From the NCBI RefSeq assembly GCF_000601455.1, contig NZ_AZQP01000013.1, positions 1 through 59,739 on the forward strand: a DNA stretch of 59,739 nt. The letters are read 5' to 3'. How positions within the stretch are numbered: position 1 is the first letter of the stretch; every line of letters starts with the position of its first letter. The notes under the pieces were generated by a model. It saw only the letters and a program-made list of their open reading frames with translations. It searched no databases and was not told the DNA's origin. The position numbers and the translations under genes are program-made. Origin of the DNA: Fervidicella metallireducens AeB (lineage in GTDB: Bacteria; Bacillota; Clostridia; Clostridiales; Caloramatoraceae). This document shows, piece by piece, positions 26,824 through 33,974 of this stretch.

Positions 26824-27933
26824 TTGATTCCTCTTTGTGTGCCAGAGATAAAAGGAAATGAATGGAAATATATAAAAGAATGTTTAGATACAAATTGGGT
26901 TTCTTCTGTTGGAAGTTATGTAGATAAATTTGAAAGGGATTTTGCTAAATTTGTTGGTGCTAATAGTGCAGTTGTAAATGTAAATGGTACATCGGCACTT
27001 CATTTGGCATTAAAAGTTTTAGGAATAGAAGAAGGAGATGAGGTTATCGTTCCTTCTATGACATTTATTGCACCTGTTAATGCAGTAAAGTATGTAGGAG
27101 CAGAACCTGTTTTTGTAGATATATGTAGAGATACATTTGTTATGGATGCAGAAAAAATAGAAGAACTTATAACTCAAAAAACAAAGGCAATTCTACCTGT
27201 TCATATCTATGGTAATATTGTAGATATGGACAAGGTTATGGAAATTGCAAATAAATACAATTTGTATGTTATAGAGGATGCCACAGAAAGTTTAGGTTCA
27301 ATATATAAAGGAAAACATACAGGAACTATTGGACATATTGGATGCTTTAGTTTCAATGGTAACAAACTTATAACAACTGGTGCAGGTGGAATGTTGGTAA
27401 CAAATGATAAGGAATTAAGTGAAAGAGCTAAATTCTTATCAACACAAGCTAAAGTAACATTGGAAAACAAAGGTTTTTATCATTCAGATATAGGTTTTAA
27501 CTTTAGAATGCCTAATATTTTGGCAGCTATGGGATGTGCACAGCTTGAAAATATTGAAGAATATATAGAAGTTAAAAGAAAAAATGCATTTATTTATAAT
27601 GAGTTGCTCAAAGATATTAAAAACATAACTTTACCAGTTGAAAAACCACAAACTAAAAATGTATTTTGGTTATATTCAATTTTGATTGAGGATGGATTTC
27701 CAGTTTCAAGGGATGAACTTATAAAAATAATGTACGAAGCAGGAATTGAAACAAGACCATTTTTTACTCCTGTTCACACTATGCCATCATATTTAAATTG
27801 TAGATGTGGAGATTTAAGTGTAACACAAGAAGTGAGTTCAAAAGGTATTAATTTGCCAAGTTCTGTATCATTAAAGCAGGAAAATATAGAGAAGGTTTGT
27901 GAGGTTATAAAAATATTAGGTAAGAAATTGTAA
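26824..27933 (+). CDS. legC: PLP-dependent aminotransferase, LegC family (DegT/DnrJ/EryC1)
   Basis: Transfers an amino group to C4 of the keto sugar made by LegB. The 369-residue protein has the DegT fold markers NVNGTSALHLALKVLGI, VIVPSMTFIAPVNAV, EDATESLGS and the PLP-binding lysine in CFSFNGNKLITTG. Starts at TTG 26824 are preferred because AAAGGGAG sits 7-9 bases upstream and homologues begin IPL; ATG 26815 sits on top of that site. Confidence 0.9.
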   Translation: MIPLCVPEIKGNEWKYIKECLDTNWVSSVGSYVDKFERDFAKFVGANSAVVNVNGTSALHLALKVLGIEEGDEVIVPSMTFIAPVNAVKYVGAEPVFVDICRDTFVMDAEKIEELITQKTKAILPVHIYGNIVDMDKVMEIANKYNLYVIEDATESLGSIYKGKHTGTIGHIGCFSFNGNKLITTGAGGMLVTNDKELSERAKFLSTQAKVTLENKGFYHSDIGFNFRMPNILAAMGCAQLENIEEYIEVKRKNAFIYNELLKDIKNITLPVEKPQTKNVFWLYSILIEDGFPVSRDELIKIMYEAGIETRPFFTPVHTMPSYLNCRCGDLSVTQEVSSKGINLPSSVSLKQENIEKVCEVIKILGKKL

Positions 27934-27984
27934 ATTTAAAACATGATTATTAAGTTTATATTACAATTAAAGGAGTATTTTAAA

Positions 27985-29117
27985 ATGGCTAGAGAATATT
28001 TTATTACAGAATATACACATAATAGTATATATGTTAATAGTAAAAATCAAGGAAATTATAAAAATAGAAAAATAAAGATATATTTTTCTGAACCTAATAA
28101 TGGCATTAACTCAGATACGGGTATTTTGTTATTTATTGCAGGATTTGGTGGAAATGCTAACTCTAATGTTTATAAGAAAATGAGAAATGAATTTGCAGAT
28201 AAATACAACTTAGTTACAATTTAATGTGATTATTTTGGATGGCAATTTATGCAACAGGCAGATAAAATTATTATACCAAACTTGGATCAAGAACAAATAA
28301 ATAGAATTTTTACAAAGCAAGAGACAGAGAAAATATATAAAAACGGCAAATTAGATTTTGATGAATTTCTTAGGAATGCAATGAACTACAATATAAATAT
28401 AAATGTTAAAGCGGATTTATCTGGTGAAACATTATTTGATTTTAATGATATGGGTATAATGCAAGCATTAGATAATATAGTTGCTACGTTAAGGGTAATG
28501 AATATAATATATGAAAATAATTGTGAATTTAATAGTAAAAAAGTAATTATCTATGGCCAGTCACATGGTGCATATTTGGCCTATTTGTGCAACGCATTTG
28601 CACCTACATTATTTTCATTGATTATTGATAATTCTGCTTGGATATATCCAGTATATTTAAAAGCAAATAGGTTTCTTTTTCAGGTTATAAATAATTTTAC
28701 ATTAAGTATTGAATTTGAATATTTAGCAAAAAAATAGGAATTGATAGCGAACTATTAAATTTACAATGTATATATTCTAATTTTAAAAATAAATGTAAGA
28801 TACTATGTTTTCATGGGAAGACTGATAATTTAATAAATTGTTTTGACAAAAGTAAATTTTGTAGAACGATAGAGAATTGTGAATACAATGAAATTTCATC
28901 AAAGGAAGTTGACGGAGAAATGATTAAATCAACTGACCATGGTTTAAATGCTGATTTTCTTAAATTATTTGATTATGTATATAGTAAGGTTAATAATGAA
29001 TTTAAAAAAAGCAATTTAATAGATTTACAAAATCATGTAATTTTAGAAACTAACAATGGAAGATATGTTATTAATTATAGCAATATTTTGCCTGAATTTA
29101 AACAATTAAAAAGATAA
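27985..29117 (+). pseudogene. DUF2920 family protein (alpha/beta hydrolase-like), broken by a stop and a frameshift
   Basis: The reconstructed protein is about 377 residues. Three pieces belong together. 27985-28224 ends at an in-frame TAA (28222) where a Gln codon (CAA) would fit in VTI-x-CDYFGW. The same frame continues to 28737, where a missing A in a seven-A run shifts frame. The rest continues to 29117. The middle holds a nucleophile-elbow motif GQSHGA and MGIMQALDNI, features I associate with DUF2920 proteins of Campylobacter flagellar loci. The N terminus is EYFITEYTHNSIYVN. The function of DUF2920 is unknown, and linkage to flagellin sugar loci is the main clue. Two lesions of different kinds favour a real pseudogene. 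Confidence 0.72.
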
Positions 29118-29169
29118 ATCGGCTTTAAAGAATAAATTCTCTTACTAACTGGAATTTAAATAAACCTTA

Positions 29170-29278
29170 ATTCGGTAGGTAATCAAGCTAAGCCTTGATA
29201 ATACTGAATTTGTATTTCAAAAAAATTTTTAATATAAAACTGAGATATATCAAGGCTTATAGAGAATACTTACCGAAT
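29170..29278. repeat. 31-bp imperfect inverted repeats around a 47-bp AT-rich spacer
   Basis: The left arm 29170-29200 and right arm 29248-29278 are inverted copies, matching at 25 of 31 positions. They share perfect outer 8-bp ATTCGGTA/TACCGAAT and inner 12-bp TAAGCCTTGATA/TATCAAGGCTTA blocks; mismatches cluster in the centre of the arms. The element ends 41 bases before the flagellinolysin start. It could be an invertible promoter, a small non-autonomous mobile element, an operator or a structured leader. There is no T-tract, so it is not a simple terminator. Confidence 0.8.
29210..29238 (+). promoter_or_regulatory. Possible sigma-A promoter between the inverted repeats
   Basis: TTGTAT at 29210-29215, a 17-base A/T-tract spacer, and TATAAA at 29233-29238, pointing towards flagellinolysin. 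The -10 is good (5 of 6) and the -35 modest (3 of 6). In such AT-rich DNA chance matches are common. Its position inside inverted arms is what makes it notable. Confidence 0.35.
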
Positions 29279-29319
29279 CTAATTTTAAATTATATGGTAT
29301 TATATTTTGGAGGACAATC

Positions 29320-30971
29320 ATGAGAATCAATAACAACTTAAATGCATTAAATTCTCATAGAATGATGTTTATAAATAATCAAGATATGCAAAAAAGCATA
29401 GAGAAACTATCATCAGGTCTTAGAATAAATAAAGCTTCAGATGATGCAGCTGGGCTTTCAATATCAGAAAAAATGAGAGCTCAAATTAGAGGTTTAAGTC
29501 AATCATCAAGAAACATACAAGATGCAATATCTTTAGTTCAAACAGCAGAAGGAGCTTTAAATGAAGTACATTCTCTCCTTCAAAGAGGAAGGGAGTTATC
29601 AGTTCAGGCATCAAATGGAACAAATACATCAGAAGATAAGACTGAAATACAAGATGAAATAACACAAATACTAAGTGAAATAGATAATATAGCAAATAAC
29701 ACACAGTTTAATAGTAAATTTATACTTAAAAATTCATCTGCACCAAGTGATTTAACTTCTAAAGTAATTTACGGATTGAAGACAGGTTGGCTTGAAGAGG
29801 CGGCAAAATTAATACAAACTTATTATGGACTTACTCCATCAAATCGCGATTTAAACGTTAATCTTTATACAGACGCAGAAGGCGGAACTTTAGCAAGTGT
29901 TTCTCAAATGTGGAGTGTTGGGGGAAGTACTGCTACATTAACAAGCTTAACATTAAATATAGATTTAGCAGATTTTAAGCCAAGTGAACCACCAGATGGA
30001 GAAATATATTTTCATTAAGTGGAACTCCATTATATAATGATAGAATAATAGCACATGAAATGGTTCACGCCATAATGGCAGACGCGATGGGAGATGATTT
30101 TTATGATATGCCAACTTGGTTTAAAGAAGGTACAGCAGAATTTATACCAGGTGCAGATGAAAGGTTAAAAATAGATGGGTTAGCAAATGCAAAGGCGAGG
30201 GCGAAACAACTTATTAATGGTGCTGCTTGGAGTGGTACAAGCCTTGATTATTCAGCTGCTTATTTGGCAGTAAAGGTAGCCGCTAGTAACCTTAGTGGAG
30301 TTAACTCATTTAAAGATATATTATCAGATATAAAAAATAGTGATGACTCAGGGGACAACACTATACAAGCTATACTTGGTCGAACTACATTCGGCGATAT
30401 TACTGATTTTGAAAATGCCATAGATGCTGCAAGTTTTGATTTAGATGACGATGATGTAGGTTCAATATCTGGTAGTGCACATGGAGGTTCATCTAAAAAT
30501 GCAAAGGATGTAATACCAACAGGTGGATTAAATGATAATCCTACGAATTTTAATGTTATATTTCCAACATCAATAAGTTTTTCAGCATCATTAAAGATAC
30601 AATTAGGTGCAAATATTGGACAAACTATGGATATAGATTTATTTAGTGTAAATTCAGGTTCGTTAGGATTAGGTAGCGTAAATGTTACAACAGCACCACA
30701 AGAGGCCATAACAAAGTTTGATGATGCTATTAAATCTATTTCAACAAAAAGAGCTAATCTTGGTGCAGTACAAAACAGATTAGAACATGCATTAGCTGTT
30801 AATGAAAATACACAAGAGAACTTAACAGCATCAGAATCAAGAATTAGGGATGTAGATATGGCTAAGGAAATGATGGCGTTTAGTAAGAAAAACATCTTAA
30901 CACAAGCTGCTCAAGCAATACTTGCACAAGCTAACCAACAACCACAAGGAGTGTTACAGTTATTAAGATAA
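29320..30971 (+). pseudogene. Flagellinolysin: flagellin with an internal zinc metallopeptidase, one-base deletion
   Basis: Reconstructed, the protein is about 550 residues. Residues 1-135 are a flagellin D0/D1 segment (KLSSGLRINKASDDAAGLSI); the C terminus is also flagellin (ESRIRDVDMAKEMMAFSKKN, ending QQPQGVLQLLR). Between them is a gluzincin-like peptidase domain with HEMVH (zinc His246 and His250, catalytic Glu247) and the third ligand Glu270 in WFKEGTAEF. Proteolytic flagellins of this kind are known (flagellinolysin, first shown in Clostridium haemolyticum). The frame breaks at 30009-30012: one more T in TTTT joins the halves as GEIYFSLSGTPLYNDRIIAHE. The good RBS GGAGGA precedes ATG 29320. 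The lesion is probably a sequencing error, though single-tRNA slippage on TTTT is conceivable. Confidence 0.88.
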
Positions 30972-30981
30972 TAAAGATACC

Positions 30982-31014
30982 AAAGGAGCAGAGAAAAATT
31001 CCTCTGGCTCTTTT
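30982..31014 (+). terminator. Terminator after flagellinolysin
   Basis: A bulged hairpin, GAGCAGAG against CTCTGGCTC, is followed by TTTT. It is weaker than the terminator of the main flagellin because the stem has a bulge and the T run is short, so the two small downstream genes may be partly co-transcribed. Confidence 0.6.
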
Positions 31015-31037
31015 AATATAGTAAGGAGGCTTATACC

Positions 31038-31214
31038 ATGGACATAGCTGCCTTATCAATTAACCTAAACCAAGCAAAAGTAGCTCAAGAAACAAGCCTT
31101 GCAGTAATGAAACTTGTAATGGAAACAGGCAAACAAACAGCCAATGAAACAGTAAAGATGATTGAAAAGAGTGTTGATCCAAACTTAGGAATAATAATAG
31201 ATGTAAGTGTGTGA
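31038..31214 (+). CDS. YjfB-family putative motility protein
   Basis: A 58-residue protein starting at ATG 31038 behind AAGGAGG. The sequence MDIAALSINLNQAKVAQE, then VMKLVMETGKQT, matches the small YjfB family (putative motility protein), which is often found near flagellin genes and is part of sigma-28 regulons in some Firmicutes. Function is unknown. It overlaps or abuts the next small gene. Confidence 0.8.
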   Translation: MDIAALSINLNQAKVAQETSLAVMKLVMETGKQTANETVKMIEKSVDPNLGIIIDVSV

Positions 31215-31218
31215 AAAT

Positions 31219-31440
31219 ATGGATGATAAAGAAGAATTAATAAAAGAACTTCAATGGGTAAAATATAGAATACAAATTCTTGAAATGATAGAGGAACGAC
31301 TAATAATGATGAGGCAATTAGCTGTTGAAGCTTTTGAAAATGACTTAAGTAAAGCTGAAAGAGAAGAAATAGGAAGGCAAATTCAAAAGCTTCAGCAGGA
31401 AATAATGTTACTTGAAATGGAAAATACCAATGAGCACTAG
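31219..31440 (+). CDS. Small coiled-coil protein next to YjfB
   Basis: A 73-residue protein from ATG 31219, four bases after the YjfB stop (a GTG at 31207 could give four more residues). It is highly charged and predicted to be coiled coil throughout (LIKELQWVKYRIQILEMIEE, then EIGRQIQKLQQEIMLLEMEN). No family recognised. Tight spacing to yjfB and the flagellin region suggests a chaperone-like or scaffold role, which is inference. Confidence 0.7.
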   Translation: MDDKEELIKELQWVKYRIQILEMIEERLIMMRQLAVEAFENDLSKAEREEIGRQIQKLQQEIMLLEMENTNEH

Positions 31441-31464
31441 AAGACCTAAAAGGGTCTTTTTTCT
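31441..31464 (+). terminator. Terminator after the small motility genes
   Basis: AAGACC pairs with GGTCTT around a 6-7 base loop and is followed by a T-rich tract (TTTTTTCTTT). It starts right at the stop of the coiled-coil gene. Confidence 0.75.
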
Positions 31465-31499
31465 TTAAAAAATAAATTCATACTTAAAATATAAATCAA

Positions 31500-31622
31500 T
31501 TGGCTGAAAAACTTACAAAAATCAGGTTGAAAAATGATTATCATAATGAGCTAAATATTAAAATCCTAGATTTCCAAGACTTCATCTCTTTAGTGTTAAA
31601 AAAATACTACGTTCAACAATAA
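31500..31622 (+). other. Orphan 40-codon reading frame in intergenic region, possible gene remnant
   Basis: The 31465-31667 gap has one short open frame, TTG 31500 to TAA 31620. It encodes a K/L/I-rich peptide including ILDFQDFISLVLKKYYVQQ. There is no binding site and no promoter. It may be the tail of a decayed gene or chance. The rest of the gap shows only AT-rich sequence, the palindrome and the sigma-28 promoter. Confidence 0.2.
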
Positions 31623-31642
31623 GTCAAAATAAAAAGTGTTAC

Positions 31643-31662
31643 AAAATGTAAATTTACATTTT
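31643..31662. promoter_or_regulatory. Perfect 20-bp palindrome upstream of the flaG promoter
   Basis: Half-site AAAATGTAAA is followed exactly by its reverse complement TTTACATTTT. It ends 5 bases before the -35 box of the sigma-28 promoter, a position suited to an activator or repressor dimer. No binding protein can be named. There is no T-tract context for a terminator of an upstream transcript. Confidence 0.5.
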
Positions 31663-31667
31663 TACTA

Positions 31668-31694
31668 TAAAGTCTCTAATATTATTTCCGATAA
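31668..31694 (+). promoter_or_regulatory. Sigma-28 promoter for flaG-fliS operon
   Basis: TAAA at 31668-31671, exactly 15 bases, and TCCGATAA at 31687-31694, nearly identical to the consensus. It lies 30 bases before the flaG start. Confidence 0.88.
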
Positions 31695-31724
31695 AATTTG
31701 TAGAACTAACTAGGGGTGATGAAG

Positions 31725-32063
31725 TTGGAAATAAATAAAGTGAATATAACTAATTTTTCTGGTATTAATGACGGATTTAAAAAAGAAGAGATTTTTAGAG
31801 AAAATAAAGTTGAGCAAAAGACAGAAGAAAAGAAATATACTCATAAGGAACTTGATTCAGCTGTTGATAAAGCAAATAAGGTTTTGTTTAAAAATAATAC
31901 ACATCTTAAGTTTCAGGTACATGAGAAAACAAAAGATATAATGGTTAAAGTGATTGATGATAAGACGGGAGAAACTTTAAAAGAATTCCCACCAGAAAAG
32001 ATACTTGATATGGTTGCTAAGTTATGGGAAATAGCAGGAATATTTGTTGATGAGAAAAGGTAG
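31725..32063 (+). CDS. flaG: FlaG flagellar protein
   Basis: A 112-residue protein with the FlaG domain in its C-terminal half: NTHLKFQVHEKTKDIMVKVI, then a TGETLKEFPPEKILDMVAKL pattern and GIFVDEKR. FlaG proteins affect filament length. TTG 31725 is preferred because AGGGGTG lies 6 bases upstream; GTG 31716 and ATG 31719 overlap that site. It leads a sigma-28 operon with a FlaG-like paralogue and fliS. Confidence 0.88.
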   Translation: MEINKVNITNFSGINDGFKKEEIFRENKVEQKTEEKKYTHKELDSAVDKANKVLFKNNTHLKFQVHEKTKDIMVKVIDDKTGETLKEFPPEKILDMVAKLWEIAGIFVDEKR

Positions 32064-32077
32064 GGAGGGGGAGTGCT

Positions 32078-32434
32078 ATGTCGATTAACCCTTTCACTTT
32101 AGACAAAATAGAACCCCTTATAATAAAACAGGTGGAGCAAAGAATAGTAGATAGAATAGTTCATGAGGTAAAAGGAGCTGAGCTTAGTAAAGATAAAAAC
32201 AGTAGTAATAAAAATTTTAACGAACAAAGACAGCAAAAAGCTGCAGAAGAATTTACAGCTCTTTTATCTAGGTTTAACATTAAAGTTGAATATAGATTAC
32301 ATAAGAATAAAGTAAAATTAAAAATGTACGATAAAGATAATAATGAAATATATGATTCTGAAGTAGATGATGTGGAAGATTTGCTTTTGAAGGTTAGAAG
32401 AACAACAGGTAATTTTATTGATTTAAAGGGATAG
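32078..32434 (+). CDS. Divergent FlaG-like protein
   Basis: The 118-residue protein is not obvious by name. Its C-terminal half follows the FlaG pattern of the preceding gene: IKVEYRLHKNKVKLKMYDKD, a short acidic turn, VDDVEDLLLKVRRTTGNFID and a basic end. The N terminus (about 1-60) is different and charged, including NSSNKNFNEQRQQKAAEEF. It is likely a diverged tandem duplicate of flaG, or a structural analogue. The start ATG 32078 has a GGGAGGGGG-type site. It shares the sigma-28 operon, so expression follows the filament. Confidence 0.72.
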   Translation: MSINPFTLDKIEPLIIKQVEQRIVDRIVHEVKGAELSKDKNSSNKNFNEQRQQKAAEEFTALLSRFNIKVEYRLHKNKVKLKMYDKDNNEIYDSEVDDVEDLLLKVRRTTGNFIDLKG

Positions 32435-32444
32435 AGGTGTCTTT

Positions 32445-32828
32445 ATGTATAATACAAATGCATTAAATGTATATCAACAGAATAGTGTTAATACAGCTTC
32501 AAAAGAAAAGCTTCTTATAATGTTATACGATGGCCTTGTAAGATTTATTAAGCAAGGGATAGCAGGAATCGAAGAAAAAGATATAAATAAATCAAATACC
32601 AATCTTGTTAAAGCCCAAAGCATTATACTAGAATTTATGGCAACATTAAATTTAGAAATTGGTGGAGAAATGGCAACATCCCTAATGGCTCTTTATGATT
32701 ATATGCATAGAAGGTTGATTGAGGCTAATATTAAAAAAGACATTGAAATAGCAAAAGAAGTTTTAGGGTTTGCTGAAGAGCTAAAGGAAACATTTGAAGA
32801 AGCTTATAGAATAACAAAGAAAGGTTAA
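32445..32828 (+). CDS. fliS: FliS flagellin export chaperone
   Basis: FliS binds the C-terminal tail of flagellin in the cytoplasm and keeps it unpolymerised for export. The 127-residue protein shows the family pattern NALNVYQQNSVNTASKEKLL, then MLYDGLVRFIKQG and AQSIILEFMATLN, and a helical C terminus. It ends the flaG operon at a strong terminator. Confidence 0.95.
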   Translation: MYNTNALNVYQQNSVNTASKEKLLIMLYDGLVRFIKQGIAGIEEKDINKSNTNLVKAQSIILEFMATLNLEIGGEMATSLMALYDYMHRRLIEANIKKDIEIAKEVLGFAEELKETFEEAYRITKKG

Positions 32829-32863
32829 AAATTTGTAACTAAATACGAGTTTTTATGATCTTT

Positions 32864-32898
32864 AACTACAAACTTTTAAAGTTTGTAGTTATTTTTTT
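32864..32898 (+). terminator. Strong rho-independent terminator after fliS
   Basis: AACTACAAACTTT and AAAGTTTGTAGTT form a long, perfectly paired stem around a very short loop, followed by a run of seven T residues. It separates the flaG-fliS unit from the flgB operon. Confidence 0.9.
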
Positions 32899-33019
32899 GT
32901 TAAAGCCCTTTAAAAATGTGTCGATTTATCGTAAAATATAGACAATAATGATTTATGTCACAAAAAATATTTAATATAGAATTTAGTGTTATAATAAACG
33001 ATATTAAAAATACAAAATG

Positions 33020-33043
33020 GTTTCATTTTTTTTAGGATGAAAC
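33020..33043. promoter_or_regulatory. Inverted repeat just upstream of the flgB promoter
   Basis: GTTTCAT (33020-33026) and ATGAAAC (33037-33043) flank a 10-base T-rich spacer, immediately before the -35 box at 33047. A repressor or activator operator is possible. As RNA it would lie upstream of the start site. The whole 32899-33120 gap holds this repeat, the promoter and no gene; I saw no c-di-GMP riboswitch. Confidence 0.4.
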
Positions 33044-33046
33044 TAA

Positions 33047-33075
33047 TTGACATATGCAAAATAATGTAATAAATT
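33047..33075 (+). promoter_or_regulatory. Sigma-A promoter for the flgB operon
   Basis: A perfect -35 TTGACA at 33047-33052, a 17-base spacer and TAAATT at 33070-33075 (4 of 6). It sits 45 bases before flgB. An upstream TATAAT at 32990 lacks a good -35, and a degenerate sigma-28-like AACGATAT at 32997 lacks a proper TAAA. Confidence 0.6.
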
Positions 33076-33120
33076 TAGTATAGGTAGGATATAAAGTCAA
33101 AAAAAGGAGAGAAACACCAA

Positions 33121-33531
33121 ATGATAGAAAAAATTGATGAACTGAATTACTTGCTTTTGAAAAAAAGTTTAAATGCTTCAGCAGAAAGAGGGAGGGTTAT
33201 TGCCCATAATATTGCTAATGTAAATACAAAGGGCTTTAAAGCGTCAAGGGTAGTTTTTGAAGATAAATTAAAGGATGCCATAGAGAATGCAAATGTGGGG
33301 CTTAAAACAACCCATGATAAACACATAAATGATGGGAGTAGCATATCAACTCTTTCTCATGACGTAATAAAGGATAAAAGTACATCAATGCGTCTGGATG
33401 GAAATAATGTAGACATAGATAATGAAATGGCTAACTTAGCAGCAAACAATATATTATATAATGCTCTGATTAGTCAAGCAAATAGCAGAATTTCAGTAAG
33501 AAGATATGTGATAAGTGAAGGGAGAAGATAG
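33121..33531 (+). CDS. flgB: FlgB proximal rod protein
   Basis: FlgB is a rod subunit between the MS ring and distal rod. The 136-residue protein has the rod family signature RGRVIAHNIANVNTKGFKASRV, and a C-terminal helix NEMANLAANNILYNALIS. It is first in a long flagellar operon. The start ATG 33121 follows GGAGAG. Confidence 0.94.
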   Translation: MIEKIDELNYLLLKKSLNASAERGRVIAHNIANVNTKGFKASRVVFEDKLKDAIENANVGLKTTHDKHINDGSSISTLSHDVIKDKSTSMRLDGNNVDIDNEMANLAANNILYNALISQANSRISVRRYVISEGRR

Positions 33532-33534
33532 TAG

Positions 33535-33966
33535 ATGAACATGTTTTCAGCATTGAGAATAAGTTCTAGTGGCTTATCTGCAGAAAGAATGAGAATGGAT
33601 GTAATTGCAAGCAATATTTCCAATGCAGAAACTACACGTACCTCAGAAGGCGGTCCATACAAAAGAAAGATTGTTACCTTTGAGGAAAATTTGGACAAGG
33701 CATTGGACAAAAATAAAAATACTTATCAGGAAAAGTTCAAAGGAGTCAGGGTGAGAGGTATAATTGAAGATCAAAGTCCTTTAAAAAAAGTTTATGATCC
33801 TTCACATCCTGATGCTGATAAGGATGGGTATGTTATGATGCCAAATGTAAATATATTAAATGAAATGGTTGATTTAATAGCAGCTTCAAGATCCTTTGAA
33901 GCCAACGTAACTGCAATTAATTCAGAAAAACAAATGTATATGAAGGCATTAGAAATAGGAAGGTAG
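33535..33966 (+). CDS. flgC: FlgC proximal rod protein
   Basis: The 143-residue protein has the rod signature [20 protein letters not shown], and the FlgC-typical [20 protein letters not shown] near the C terminus. It forms the rod with FlgB and FliE. It follows flgB by 3 bases and precedes fliE. Confidence 0.95.
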   Translation: MNMFSALRISSSGLSAERMRMDVIASNISNAETTRTSEGGPYKRKIVTFEENLDKALDKNKNTYQEKFKGVRVRGIIEDQSPLKKVYDPSHPDADKDGYVMMPNVNILNEMVDLIAASRSFEANVTAINSEKQMYMKALEIGR

Positions 33967-33974
33967 GGAGATAA

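Noticed and set aside
27943-27984. Upstream extension of the DUF2920 gene from ATG 27943
   Set aside because: AAAGGAG is placed correctly for ATG 27985, and the extension has no coding character.
31500-31622. Transposase remnant
   Set aside because: The short open frame has no recognisable transposase motif and no inverted repeats flank it; kept only as a weak orphan frame.
32990-33004. TATAAT and a sigma-28-like CGATAT upstream of flgB
   Set aside because: No matching -35 (neither TTGACA-like nor TAAA at the correct spacing); the promoter at 33047 is better.
32899-33120. c-di-GMP riboswitch upstream of flgB
   Set aside because: The stretch between the likely start site (about 33080) and flgB is about 40 bases, too short for an aptamer, and no conserved core was seen.
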